From: Hygrophila difformis
Taxonomy: Eukaryota > Streptophyta > Magnoliopsida > Lamiales > Acanthaceae
DNA: 64,000 bases
Direction: 5' to 3'
Assembly: GCA_030278955.1 (NCBI GenBank)
Contig: JAOANR010000012.1
Location: forward strand, 26,281,977-26,345,976
A program made the translations under genes and the position numbers. Position 1 is the stretch's first letter, and each line of letters opens with the position of its first letter. The notes below the pieces were generated by a model, which ran no database searches, was not told the DNA's origin, and was given only the letters and a program-made list of their open reading frames with translations. Shown here piece after piece: positions 1-10,799 of the stretch.

Positions 1-1139
1 ATATGAACAGTATGGCAGCACATGAATTTTGAGGGGGCGGGGGAAGGGGTTTGCTGAGTCGGTTTCGGAGGTTTGAAGGGATGGGGGTGTTGGGTCCTTT
101 TCAAAAAGACTTTTTAGTGATGTCAAATGGCAAATGTGTTAAAATATTGTAGAAACAAATGTGGTCCAATAGAAAAAGACTGGTGGGGTCAAATATTCAA
201 CACAAAATCCATACTAAAAATAAAAAATACACATAATCTTTCCAAAAATGGGGTCAATCTTGGTAATCAAATTTGATAAATTGTGCATGATTTTAATACA
301 ACTCACAAATGAAAAATCTTATTAATTACCCACCATTCTCTCGAATAAAAAACAGAAAGTCAATTTGATGATCTACTGCCATATGTGTCTGTGAGTGTAT
401 GCAGCACAATCTGTGCCTTCCGGGAACACTCCGCATATGCGGACTCCGGATGAGAACCCATTCGTAATTTACGTACTATAAGCATTTACTTAGCTTATAC
501 ACTATATACATATGTGGGAAAATTTCCTTATTCTTAACTCTTAAGCATGTATCGACGCAGTTAACATTTTTATGAGCACAGTTAATATCTTCCAAGTGAA
601 TTTTCCGTGCAGTAAGACAATTGATTTAATGACAATTCAAATGCTCTAAGCTTGTTTTGGATCTCCCAAATGGACAGATAATTATCGTCTTAGAAAATAA
701 CCCTTGTGGCACTTATTTTAGGTACCAACACATGAAGACAATTTGTGAGATATGAGGTGCATGAATAATATAATTTTAGTACATTTATACAATAATGATT
801 ATTTAAATAAAGAGATCATATATTAAAATAAGTTATTCCTATATTTAATCAAGGATATGCGTCGTTTGGACTTGGGAACTCCCATTACTGAAATGTTGAA
901 GTACCCCTATAACTCAATTAAGTAGTTCACTTTGATATGGAAATTAGAACAAAAAGATAAAGAAATCCGAAAAAAGAAAAGAAAAAAACAAAGGTAAAAA
1001 GTAGGAGACAATTGATAACCGATTAACCGAGAATAGAAAACATTAATGTACAAACACTTTTCTGGCTAGCATTCCATTTACACTGTATTATTGTCCTTTG
1101 ATTCTATCCCGGCTTCCCATTTTTACTTTTTCTAATCAA
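1..1139. other. AT-rich intergenic flank
   Basis: No open frame of useful length, RNA gene or element end is visible. The stretch is AT-rich and lies outside the MULE target-site duplication at 1140-1149, so it is the host flank of that insertion. Confidence 0.5.
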
Positions 1140-1149
1140 CCCATGATAT
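1140..1149. repeat. MULE target-site duplication, left copy
   Basis: CCCATGATAT here recurs exactly at 23073-23082, just outside the matching inverted ends. MULEs make 9-11 bp duplications. The copies lie 20-30 bp beyond the best-matching part of the inverted ends, so the outermost bases of the element have diverged. Confidence 0.7.
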
Positions 1150-1163
1150 GAGTCCGCACACGC

Positions 1164-1310
1164 AGTGCCTTGGCAGGTACTGACAATAATCTTTTATGCC
1201 AGCCGCTAAAATTCCTCAACTTTTGTACCCGAAAAGACATTAAAACCCCTGGTTCGTGGTGTGGTTCGTATACGAACCGGAAGAATAACCACGAACCACG
1301 GGATTAATTA
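1164..1310 (+). repeat. MULE terminal inverted repeat, left
   Basis: This segment matches the reverse complement of 22915-23060 with scattered substitutions. Shared blocks include GCAGGT-CTGACAATA, AAATTCCTCAACTTTTGTA and CCCCTGGTTCGTGGTGTGG. Similarity weakens toward the target duplication and after the ACGAACCGG block. Confidence 0.75.
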
Positions 1311-1455
1311 GTAAACGTAATTAAGGAAGCCTGGTTCGTGGTTCAAGGCGTGGACCGGAGACGAACCAGTTCCGTTGACGACGACCCATGGCGCGACGTG
1401 GCAATGTGGGTTCGTCTTTAATCAGGTGACCACGACGACCCACAGACCACGCACC
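1250..1455. repeat. subterminal GGTTCGT/ACGAACC motif cluster, left
   Basis: Direct and inverted copies of GGTTCGTGGT and ACGAACC-type motifs occur every 15-40 bp. Similar clusters lie at 13150-13280, 21660-21835 and 22670-22960. In MULEs subterminal repeats often bind the transposase; that role here is inferred. Confidence 0.6.
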
Positions 1456-1479
1456 ATGATGCAGTTATTATTACTCATT

Positions 1480-1682
1480 AATTTTTTTTTTATAAAATCA
1501 ATTTAATCCAATCATATTTATTATTATTATTTTAATTAATATTCTTAAAATTACAATATTTATTGTATTATAATTAATAGAAGTATTATGGAAATATAAT
1601 TATTTCACTTTTCCGTCTACAAATATTATAAAATCTATTATAACAAAATAATAATAATAAGTTTTATGTATTATTAATATTA

Positions 1683-1730
<48 letters not shown>

Positions 1731-2035
1731 CATTATTATTAATATTCTTTTACTATTGTTTGAAGAACAATTATTATAATGTATTTATAGTTTTAATACT
1801 CCTAAAAATATAATTATTAATATAAATATTAAAATTATTAATTATTATTATTAATTTAATAATAGCAAAAATATTAATTATTAATATAATTATTTTATTA
1901 TGAATATTAATAATATTATAATGATTAATTATCATTATTATTATTTCGTAATATAATTATTTTATAACTATAATAAATGTTAAAATTATTTTATACTTTC
2001 TCCGTTCCTTTTTAGTAATAAAATATTAACAATAA
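1480..2035. repeat. AT-rich tract with (ATT)n microsatellite
   Basis: Low-complexity A/T sequence with an uninterrupted ATT run at about 1681-1733. No coding potential is visible. Its middle part is repeated downstream of the eL15 array (see 1727-1880). Confidence 0.7.
1727..1880 (+). repeat. ~150-bp direct repeat, left copy (pair at 5236-5388)
   Basis: Beginning at TATCATTATTATTAATATT and running through GTTTTAATACT to AATAGCAAAAAT, this AT-rich segment is matched in the same orientation at 5236-5388 with a few substitutions and a 3-bp indel. The LINE fragment and eL15 array lie exactly between the two copies, so the whole cargo block is bracketed by a duplication. Confidence 0.7.
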
Positions 2036-2038
2036 TGA

Positions 2039-2557
2039 TTGGAAGATAGAAATTCAAGTCTGCTATATCAGACATGCAGCAGGAGAACCAAAACTTCTCG
2101 GACTAGTCTAACATGGGTTCGTCCTGGGGAGAGTTGTTGGAAGATCAACACGGATGGCTCTTCGTTATGTAACCCAGGCCCGGCTGGAATCGGTGCTGTA
2201 ATTCGAGATGATTTTGGAAGGGTGATCTTTACAATCTCAGATAATATTGGATGGAAGGACTCATCTGAAGCTGAATTAGTGGCAATTAATCGGGTATGCA
2301 GGGCAATGATTACGGACCAGGGCTTCCCTCTACCAAAACTCATTTTTGAATGCGACTCAGTGAACGTGGTGAAATGGTTGAATGACCCCAAGACAATCCC
2401 TTCGAGGTTTCAGCGGCTGCTGGTCCCAATCATGGCGATTTTAAGCTGCGCTGGAGATGTTCGCGTCGAGCATATACTGCGGGAACGTAATGGCTTGGCT
2501 GACCATTGGGCTAGAAGTGGAGCTATGGGGGAGAGCAGCTTTGAGAATTGGTTCTGA
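2039..2557 (+). pseudogene. LINE RNase H domain (plant RVT_3 type), fragment
   Basis: The frame reads as a plant LINE RNase H-like domain. Starting near residue 36, WKINTDGSSLCNPGPAG holds the first catalytic Asp and is followed by GAVIRDDFGRV. Then come a Glu in SSEAELVAI, an Asp in FECDSVNVVKWL, and EHILRERNGLADHWAR near the end. The order D-E-D with a terminal RNxxAD-type motif is that of the RNase H fold that degrades RNA in RNA:DNA hybrids. It is in one frame but has no reverse transcriptase upstream, so it is a retrotransposon remnant rather than a gene. The first ~30 residues have no recognisable similarity, and the chosen start is only the first ATG of the frame. Confidence 0.7.
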
Positions 2558-2783
2558 GAGGACTGGTATTGTTTTAGTCTGGTGTTTCCTTCCTGAGAGT
2601 AGTTACACTCTGTGCTGCGAATTGGTCCTGAGAGTAGTTTTCTTCATTTGTTGCCTTATTTTGTAATTGTAGAGGCACATGATATCTAGCGAGAGGTCGG
2701 AGTCAGACTAATATTGTTATATTGTACTCTTGGATTGGTGATTTGGTGGAGGAATAAAAGCTGATATTTACCCTAAAAAAAAA
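2039..2783 (+). mobile_element. 5'-truncated LINE (3' end, with A tail)
   Basis: An RNase H frame is followed by ~220 bp of 3' untranslated sequence containing AATAAAAGCTGATATTTACC and ending in a short A run at 2775-2783. This is the usual structure of a plant L1-clade LINE 3' end. The upstream reverse transcriptase is missing, so the copy is strongly 5' truncated. The A tail directly abuts the 5' end of the eL15 block. Confidence 0.6.
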
Positions 2784-2812
2784 TGATAATAATTATTCCA
2801 TTGCAGTGCACC
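2782..2812 (+). repeat. 31-bp inverted repeat, left edge of eL15 array
   Basis: The sequence from AATGATAATAATTATTCCA to GTGCACC is the reverse complement of 5212-5242 with one mismatch in 31. The two copies sit immediately outside the eL15 array. The right copy merges into the AT-rich direct repeat at 5236. Confidence 0.8.
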
Positions 2813-2839
2813 CGCGACGACGAGTCGAACACCATCACC

Positions 2840-4465
2840 ATGGGTGTGAACTCTTACGTCTCCGAGCTCTGGAAGAAGAAGCAATCCGATGTCATGCGCT
2901 TCATACTTAGGGTTCGTTGTTGGGAGTATCGTCAGCTTCCCGCCGGCGTCCGCGTCACCCACCCTACTCACCCCGATAAGGCAAGACGCCTCGGATACAA
3001 GGCAAAACAGGGGTATGTGGTTTACCGTGTCCGTGTTAGACGTGGTGGAAGAAAGAGGCCAGTTCCAAAGGGGATTGTACATGGTAAGCCCACCAACCAG
3101 GGTGTTACTCAGCTGGAATTCCTGCGCAGCAAGAGTTCCGTGGTGGAGGAACGTGGTGGCAGGAAACGTAGGGGCATTAGGGTTCGTTGTTGGGAGTATC
3201 GTCAGCTTCCCGTCGGCGTCCGCGTCACCCACCCTACTCGCACCGATAAGGCAAGACGCCTCGGCTACAAGGCAAAACAGGGGTATGTGGTTTACCGTGT
3301 CCGTGTTAGACGTGGTGGAAGGAAGAGGCCAGTTCCAAAGGGGATTGTACATGGTAAGCCCACCAACCAGGGTGTTACTCAGCTGGAATTCCTGCGCAGC
3401 AAGAGTTCCGTGGTGGAGGAATGTGGTGGCAGGAAACGTGGGGGCATTAGGGTTCGTTGTTGGGAGTATCGTCAGCTTCCCGCCGGCGTCCGCGTCACCC
3501 ACCCTACTCGCACCGATAAGGCAGGACGCCTCGGCTACAAGGCAAAACAGGGGTATGTGATTTACCGTGTCCGTGTTAGACGTGGTGGAAGGAAGAGGCC
3601 AGTTCCAAAGGGGATTGTACATGGTAAGCCCACCAACCAGGGTGTTACTCAGCTGGAATTCCTGCGCAGCAAGAGTTCCGTGGTGGAGGAACGTGGTGGC
3701 AGGAAACGTGGGGGCATTAGGGTTCGTTGTTGGGAGTATCGTCAGCTTCCCGCCGGCGTCCGCGTCACCCACCCTACTCGCACCGATAAGGCAAGACGCC
3801 TCGGCTACAAGGCAAAACAGGGGTATGTGGTTTACCGTGTCCGTGTTAGACGTGGTGGAAGGAAGAGGCCAGTTCCAAAGGGGATTGTACATGGTAAGCC
3901 CACCAACCAGGGTGTTACACAGCTGGAATTCCTGCGCAGCAAGAGTTCCGTGGTGGAGGAACATGGTGGCAGGAAACGTGGGGGCATTAGGGTTCGTTGT
4001 TGGGAGTATCGTCAGCTTCCCGCCGGCGTCCGCGTCACCCACCCTACTCGCACCGATAAGGCAAGACGCCTCGGCTACAAGGCAAAACAGGGGTATGCGG
4101 TTTACCGTGTCCGTGTTAGACGTGGTGGAAGGAAGAGGCCAGTTCCAAAGGGGATTGTACATGGTAAGCCCACCAACCAGGGTGTTACTCTGTTGAAATT
4201 CCTGCGCAGCAAGAGTTCTTGGTGGAGGAACGTGCTGGCAGGAAACGTGGGGGCATTAGGGTTCGTTGTTGGGAGTATCGTCAGCTTCTCGCCGGTGTCC
4301 GCGACACCTACCTTACTCGCCCCGATAAGCCCAGACGCCTCGTCTACAAGGCAAAACAGGGGTATGTGGTTTCCCGTGTCCGTGTTAGACGTGGTGGAAG
4401 GAAGAGGCCAGTTCCACAGGAGATTGTACATGGTAAGCCCACCAACCAGGGTGTTACTCAGCTGA
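2840..4465 (+). pseudogene. polymeric 60S ribosomal protein eL15 fragment, units 1-5 in frame
   Basis: The frame starts with a good match to the eL15 N-terminus ([17 protein letters not shown]), then runs through five consecutive eL15 core segments ([33 protein letters not shown]) with no stop. eL15 is a ~204-residue structural protein of the large ribosomal subunit. Here residues ~22-111 are repeated and the C-terminal half is absent. The ATG at 2840 is preferred because it is the eL15 start; the frame is open further upstream through the inverted repeat. A 1-bp deletion in the unit 5/6 linker (near 4219) shifts the frame. A ribosomal role is very unlikely; whether a repeat protein is made is unknown. 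Confidence 0.85.
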
Positions 4466-5197
4466 AATTCCTGTGCGGCAAGAGGTCCGTGGTGGAGAAA
4501 CGTGCTGGCAGGAAACTTGGGGGCCTTAGGGTTCTTTGTTGGGACTATCGGCAGTTTCCCGCCGGCTTCCGCGACACCCACCTTACTCGCCCCGATAAGC
4601 CCAGACGTCTCGGCTACAAGGCAAAACAGGGGTATGTGGTTTACCGTGTCCGTGTTAGACGTGGAGGAAGGAAGAGGCCAGTTCCAAAGGAGATTGTACA
4701 TGGTAAGCCCACCAACCAGGGTGTTACTCAGCTGAAATTCCTGCGCGACAAGAGGTCCGCGGTGGAGGAACGTGCTGGCAGGAAACTTGGGGGACTTAGG
4801 GTTCGTTGTTGGGACTACCGTCAGGTTCCCGCCGGCGTCCGCGGCACCCACCCTACTCGCCCGGATAAGGCAAGACGTCTCGGCTACAAGGCAAAACAGG
4901 GGTATGTGGTTTACCGTGTCCGTGTTAGACGTGGTGGAAGGAAGAGTCCGGTTCCAAAGGGGATTGTACATGGTAAGCCCACCAACCAAGGTGTTACTCA
5001 GCTGAAATTCCTGCGCAGCAAGGGGTCCGTGGTGGAGGAACGTATTGGGAGGAAACTTGGGGGCCTTAGGGTTCGTTGTTGGGACTATCGTCAGCTTCCC
5101 GCCGGCGTCCGCGGCACCCACCCTACTCGCCCCGATAAAGCAAGACGTCTCGGCTACAGGGCAAAAGAGGGGTATGTGGTTTACCGTGTCCGTGTTA
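2840..5197 (+). repeat. nine-unit tandem array of a 270-bp eL15 fragment
   Basis: The unit boundary (TTAGGGTTCGTTGTTGGGA) recurs with the G of TTAG at 2910, 3180, 3450, 3720, 3990, 4259, 4529, 4799 and 5069. This gives eight full units of 270 bp (one of 269) and a partial ninth. Each unit encodes about 90 residues of ribosomal protein eL15, from RVRCWEYRQ to GRKxGGxRV, without introns. Units 1-5 (VTHPTR, GGRKR) and units 6-9 ([13 protein letters not shown]) form two subtypes, which suggests two rounds of amplification. Confidence 0.93.
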
Positions 5198-5250
5198 GAC
5201 CCGTTGGCGCTGGTGCACTGGAATGGAATAATTATTATCATTATTATTAA
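4219..5250 (+). pseudogene. polymeric eL15 fragment, units 6-9 in frame
   Basis: After the 1-bp deletion near 4219 the array continues in a second frame through three full units and a partial fourth. Each again reads as eL15 core ([27 protein letters not shown]). These units are closer to genuine eL15 than units 1-5: they keep AGRKLGG where units 1-5 have GGRKRGG. The last unit breaks off after RVRVR and runs into the 31-bp inverted repeat, ending in an AT-rich stop. No independent start is convincing. It is the continuation of the same array, not a separate gene. Confidence 0.8.
5212..5242 (-). repeat. 31-bp inverted repeat, right edge of eL15 array
   Basis: Reverse complement of 2782-2812 with one mismatch. 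It closes the eL15 array and continues into AT-rich sequence. Confidence 0.8.
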
Positions 5251-5388
5251 TATTATTTTACTATTATTTGTAGAATAATTATTATAATGTATTTTTAGTT
5301 TTAATACTAAAAATATAATTATTAATATAAATATTAAAATTATAAATTATTATTATTAATTTAATAATAGCAAAAATTATTTTGACTA
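5236..5388 (+). repeat. ~150-bp direct repeat, right copy (pair at 1727-1880)
   Basis: Matches 1727-1880 in the same orientation, from the TATCATTATTATTAATATT block to AATAGCAAAAAT. It overlaps the right 31-bp inverted repeat by a few bases. Confidence 0.7.
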
Positions 5389-5504
5389 TATTTATTACTT
5401 TCTCTTTTGTTATAATAATAAATATTTTTGATTAATAATTTTCTCTAATAATATTGTAACAAAGATAAAATAATTGTAATTATGAAAGGATTATATTATC
5501 ATTA

Positions 5505-5837
5505 ATAATTGTCCACTGAAAGGCGTCGTGTATGCCCAAATTTCAACTCGCCGCCACCCCATCCACCATCCCCTCCAGCTCTTTGAATCTGCAAGGCCAT
5601 ACTGAATGTCCCGAGAGGAGTAATATTTGGAATGTCACAGTCATCACATTCTTCATGATGCAGTTATTGTGTTTCCAATGACGGTCCTTACCAATGCCGC
5701 CCATGCCAAATGTTGTATTTTCCAATACCTTCCATACAAATAGAAATTTTCACTGCCAACTTGGAACACTAATCTGCAGTTAAACATCCGCAATATATAA
5801 GCCAATAGTCTGAATAATAATGATGATGATGATGATG

Positions 5838-5894
<57 letters not shown>

Positions 5895-7785
5895 GTACAG
5901 ATTTGTTATGTGAAAAACTGTAAAATTACCTCTAGTGAATCATTGTTGGGAATTCATCCTAGTAGCTCAATTTAACTCCCTTCGTTGATTACTCTCTGCA
6001 GCCTTCTGCACCATATGCAACCAAAATTAATAGTGCTATCTACGGTGTTGGTGGCTATGATGGGGACTGCATAATTTTATCCTCTCGGAAAGCCGAATCT
6101 TCAAGCTCTGTGATGTAAGATTTGAGCTTGATGCATGCCCAGTGTTTAACCTGTCGCAACACGACCGTTGTGGGACAGGCAATACTCATGCTACACGAAA
6201 GGAGTAATATTTAGAATGTCACGATCACTACATTCATCCTGATGTAGTGATTGTGCTTCCAATTAGGGTCATTACCAATGCCGCCCATTCCAAATGCGTC
6301 CAAATGTTGTATCTCCAGCCACTGAAATTGAACACTAAAACCCTGAATTGGAGGAGTCTTCTCAAATTGAAAGAGATTTGGAATTACATAGCAGATGCAT
6401 GGACATAGGGTCTTTAAATAGAGTTGCCCATATGTCCTCCATCTCCCTATCCCCAATGGTTAAATTGAGGGGTAATACCACCCACCAAGGCTTGCCCCTC
6501 TGAATGTTCTACGGTCCTAGTGCACCCGCTTCCATTTTGACCCCTATGCAATGGGAGGTGGTTCGAACCGTCGTCATTACCAATGCCGCCCAGGCCAATG
6601 TTGTTACAAACGTGGCGACCATGTCCAAATGTTGTATTTGTGCAATACCTACAAGTAAACATTACAAAATAATATTAATAACGGCGATCAATACATTTTT
6701 GTAAAGTTAATGCTAATAATATGAATAGTAATAATGAAATTAATACGACTAATACCACTCTGGCCGCCTGAGTTTATATTGTGATCAATCCGCTGCTAGC
6801 CTTTTCCCATGGCATCTCGCATTGCCCACTGAACCGCCCAATTTCCTTTGGAACGTCGTGTATGCCCAATTTTCAACTTGCCGCCTCCCCATCCACTATC
6901 TTCGGCAGCTCTTTGTATTCATAGGCCATTCTCAACGTTCCGGAAGGAGTAATATTCGGAATGTGACGACCGCAACATTCACCCTGCTGCGGCGCTTGTG
7001 ATTCCGAATGTGGCGCTCTTACCTATACCTCCCATTCCCTTGAAGTGGAACTGCCAAATGTTGGTGACCCAAGTGGCAAAATTTCCCCAATCTCCGAAAT
7101 GAATTTCCCGACTTTGAATAACGACCTACAGTTATCATAACAAACATTGTGCACAATATGATATTAGTAAGAGGCCAAATAATAATAATAATAATAATAA
7201 CAGTTAAGAAGACGCGTGCTAATTTTCTGTATCCAAAGTACATACTTATTTCTAGATGGACCACGATAAAGCTTGCCCCTCCGAGTGTGGTCATTCTTGA
7301 CCCTCCACGGGGAAAATGCCGACTTTAATTTTTCCTCCATCTCACTCCGATTGTATTTTCCAATACCTCCCATACCAACTGAAATGGATCTAAAGAACTT
7401 GCAACAGTAATCTGTAGTTGAACATACATAATATATAAGCCAATAGTGGTGTCAATAATAGTAAAAACTATGAACGAATATTTTTTAAAGTGCAGACCTC
7501 CCACCAAGGCTTGCCCCTCCGAATCTTTAAAACGGAGGCTTTTTGCCCTATCCTGGTGCACCCGCTGCCATTTTGACCGTTGTGATAGGGGAGGTGGTTC
7601 GAACTGTCGTCGTTACCAATGCCGCCAAGGCCAATGTTGTCACTACGAATGTCGTCCACGACCAAATGTTGAATTTGAACAATATCTACAGGTAAACATT
7701 ACAAAATAATATTAAAAACGGCGATCACTCAATATTTTAGTAAATTAACACTAATAATATGAATAGTAATAATAAAATTAATACC

Positions 7786-7822
<37 letters not shown>

Positions 7823-7830
7823 TAATAATA
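5505..7830. repeat. shuffled short repeat modules inside the MULE
   Basis: No gene is supported here. Several modules recur: GTCCACTGAAAGGCGTCGTG (5511, variant near 6825, 9160); CACCATATGCAACC with TGCTATCTACG (6009, 11380, inverted near 11210); and a ~240-bp module with CCACCAAGGCTTGCCCCTC, TGCACCCGCT-CCATTTTGACC, TTACCAATGCCGCC and GTAAACATTACAAAATAATATTA (6480-6715 and 7497-7735). Its tail is also at 12540-12630. AAT microsatellites lie at 5821-5894, 7179-7200 and 7782-7820. Confidence 0.65.
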
Positions 7831-8017
7831 AAACCTACAGCGTCACATTCTTAACAATCTTTGTGAATTGGGTGATGCCAAATGCCGCTGAGATTGAAAA
7901 CTTGGTCGTCGGTGTGGTGGAGCAGGTATATGATAATTGCCGAGTCCTCTCATTCCTCGCCAGTATAATTATTGTTGTAACCCTACAGGGGGAAAAATTA
8001 ATTTTACAACACCATAG

Positions 8018-8098
8018 TTAGTAATTGCAGTTTTATTAAGTATATATTTATAATAATAGAAATATTGTTAATAGTAATAGTAAGTGTATTAATTACTG
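8018..8098 (+). repeat. 81-bp direct repeat, left copy (pair at 11831-11912)
   Basis: The sequence starting TAGTTAGTAATTGCAGTTTT and ending GTGTATTAATTACT is repeated almost exactly at 11831-11912. The two copies bracket both large palindromes. The sequence between the modules above and this repeat (7831-8017) shows nothing recognisable. Confidence 0.75.
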
Positions 8099-8109
8099 TT
8101 GTATTAATA

Positions 8110-10681
8110 GAATACCGATCATTATGCGTGCCTGACATGTTTACACCATAGCAGCCACCCAAGATTGGCAAATGGCTGGGACGGGGCAGAACATGGAAGT
8201 TGGAAATTAAAATATATTCTCCTTGGCTGACAGTTCCATACTAATGAGGTTATGAAATTAGAAATTATATTCCGATTTATCTGAACTCTTCTTCTCAAGT
8301 GAGAGGCGTGTTGGCTGGCGCTATAATTGCAGGCCGACAGTTTGATAATACCTTTTAAGTAGGGTTCATGCTGATGCAATGGTTAGACGGGTTTACCCCG
8401 CGCCTGGGGTATGGGTAATAATGCAGAGGGCGGCCCGAAAGGTTTTAGGGACGCGTCATGGCGGACATTTCTACCACTACAGTGATAGTGCACGTGTGGG
8501 TGGATATATTTTATAATTATAATAAACATTAAAATTATTTTCTAATTTTATAAAAAAATTAATAAACACTATTGATGCTTAAATATAAAATTATTAAATT
8601 TATTAAAAATTATCTGGAATGTATCCTAGGCCCTTTAAACCCTTTCATAGTGCATGCCCCAAACCTTTATTTTGAACCCTCATGCCTTAAACCCTTTGAA
8701 CCGTAATTGCTCAAACTCTGTGTCCCATGAGTATAACTCCACCATTTGAATCGTGTCCTTCTCTGCCCCCAGTTAGAAGTTGGAAACCTGGGCGGAGTTC
8801 TCCTTGGCCGACAGTTCCATGCTAATGAGGTTATGGAATTAGAAATTATATTCCGATTTATCTGAACTCTTCTTCCCAAGTGAGAGGCGTGCTGGCTGGC
8901 TATATTTTGTAGGGGCAGGGACGGAGCCTTACACGTTAGTGACCGAGTCGAATACATGATGGGCAGTGCCAACTATGCCAATCAGCATGAACCATCTAAA
9001 AGTTCTGCAAGAAAAGATACCTTAAACGAAAGGATGACTTTTCCAAAAGCGATGCTGTGCCAAACCAGATGCAGGTGGAGTTTTATGAAGGTAACTACGA
9101 CGCTGAGTTGATATTGCGATCAATCCGCTGCAATCCTCTTCCTCTGCCACATCCTATTGTCCACTGAAAGGCGTCATGAAACAGCACCACTATGCAGGTA
9201 ATTTACTGTTGTCGATGGTGCTGCTCAATTGCATCCACTCCCTTCATGCGCCATCATTGCACCCACTCACGATTGAATAGAAGACTTCAGTTTACCATAA
9301 GTCAAACCTTGAAGGTGGACTTGGTTCATAACCGAATCATCCCTATCTTCCATGCTTCAGTCCAATAACGATGGCTTAAATTCGTGCCCATCTTCCATGG
9401 GACGAATTTATGCCATCGTTACTGGACTGAAGCATAGAAGATAGGGATGATTCGGTTATGAACCAAGTCCACCTTCAAGGTTTGACTTATGGTAAACTGA
9501 AGTCTTCTATTCAATCGTGAGTGGGTGCAATGATGGCGCATGAAGGGAGTGGATGCAATTGAGCAGCACCATCGACAACAGTAAATTACCTGCAGAGTGG
9601 TGCTGTTTCATGACGCCTTTCAGTGGACAATAGGATGTGGCAGAGGAAGAGGATTGCAGCGGATTGATCGCAATATCAACTCAGCGTCGTAGTTACCTTC
9701 ATAAAGTTCCACCTGCATCTGGTTTGGCACAGCATCGCTTTTGGAAAAGCCATCCTTTCGTTTAAGATATCTTTTCTTGCAGAACTTTTAGATGGTTCAT
9801 GCTGATTGGCATAGTTGGCACTGCCCCATCATGTATTCGACTCATGCACTAATATGTAAGGCTCCGTCCCTGCACCATACAAAATATAGCCCCAGCCAGC
9901 ACGCCTCTCACTTGGGAAGAAGAGTTCAGATAAATCGGAATATAAATTCTAATTCCATAACCTCATTAGCATGGAACTGTCAGCCAAGGAGAACTCCGCC
10001 CAGGTTTCCAACTTCTAACTGGGGGCAGAGAAGGACACGATTCAAATGGTGAAGTTATACTCATGGGACACAGAGTTTGAGCATTTACGGTTCAAAGGGT
10101 TTAAGGCACGAGGGTTCAAAATAAAGGTTTGGGGCATGCACTATCAAAGGGTTTAAAGGGCCTAGGATACATCCCAGATAATTTTTAATAAATTTAATAA
10201 TTTTATATTTAAGCATCAATAGTGTTTATTAATTTTTTTATAAAATTAGAAAATAATTTTAATGTTTATTATAATTATAAAATATATCCACCCACACGTG
10301 CACTATCACTGTAGTGGTAGAAATGTCCGCCATGATGCGTCCCTAAAACCTTTTGGGCCACCCTCTGCATTATTACCCATACCCCAGGCGCGGGGTAAAC
10401 CCGTTTAACCATTGCATCAGCATCTGCCCCCCTTAAACGGAATTATCAAACTGTCGGCCTGCAATTATAGCGCCAGCCAGCACGCCTCTCACTTGGGAAA
10501 AAGAGTTCAGATAAATCGGAACATAATTTCTAATTCCATAACCTCATTAGTATGGAACTGTCAGCCAAGGAGAATATATTTTAATTTCCAACTTCCATGT
10601 TCTGCCCCGTCCCAGCCATTTGCCAATGTTGGGTGGCTGCTATGGTGTAAACATGTCAGGCACGCATAATGATCAGTATTC
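8110..10681. repeat. 2.6-kb near-perfect palindrome, ~1.28-kb arms
   Basis: The left arm (8110-9385) is the reverse complement of the right arm (9402-10681) over its whole length with few differences. The spacer is 16 bp (9386-9401) and is partly self-complementary (CCCAT/ATGGG). Each arm contains two copies of a ~110-bp segment (8215-8330 and 8800-8912, inverted at 9888-10000 and 10460-10575). Short frames across these segments mirror each other and are not genes. Confidence 0.9.
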
Positions 10682-10799
10682 CTGGGGCTCTCCGCAGGAT
10701 ATTGTGGCCGGGCGTGTTTTAGTTTCAACATGTGCGCCCCCAAAATTATCCTTCCCTGCGAACATGGGAAACATTTCTTAAGGTTGGATGCCTTCGGGC

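Noticed and set aside
2889..4196. Alternative + strand frames of 223 and 209 aa over the array
   Set aside because: Same cause; only the eL15 frame matches a known protein.
2768..5241. Long - strand frames (464 and 379 aa) over the eL15 array
   Set aside because: They are antisense images of the 270-bp repeat and show no protein similarity. Open frames on several strands arise because the unit length is a multiple of three.
5818..7830. CRISPR-like spacing of repeats
   Set aside because: The sequence is plant nuclear. The repeats are AAT microsatellites and irregular modules, not equal repeats with unique spacers. The same holds for the AATTCGAATT arrays, whose spacing varies.
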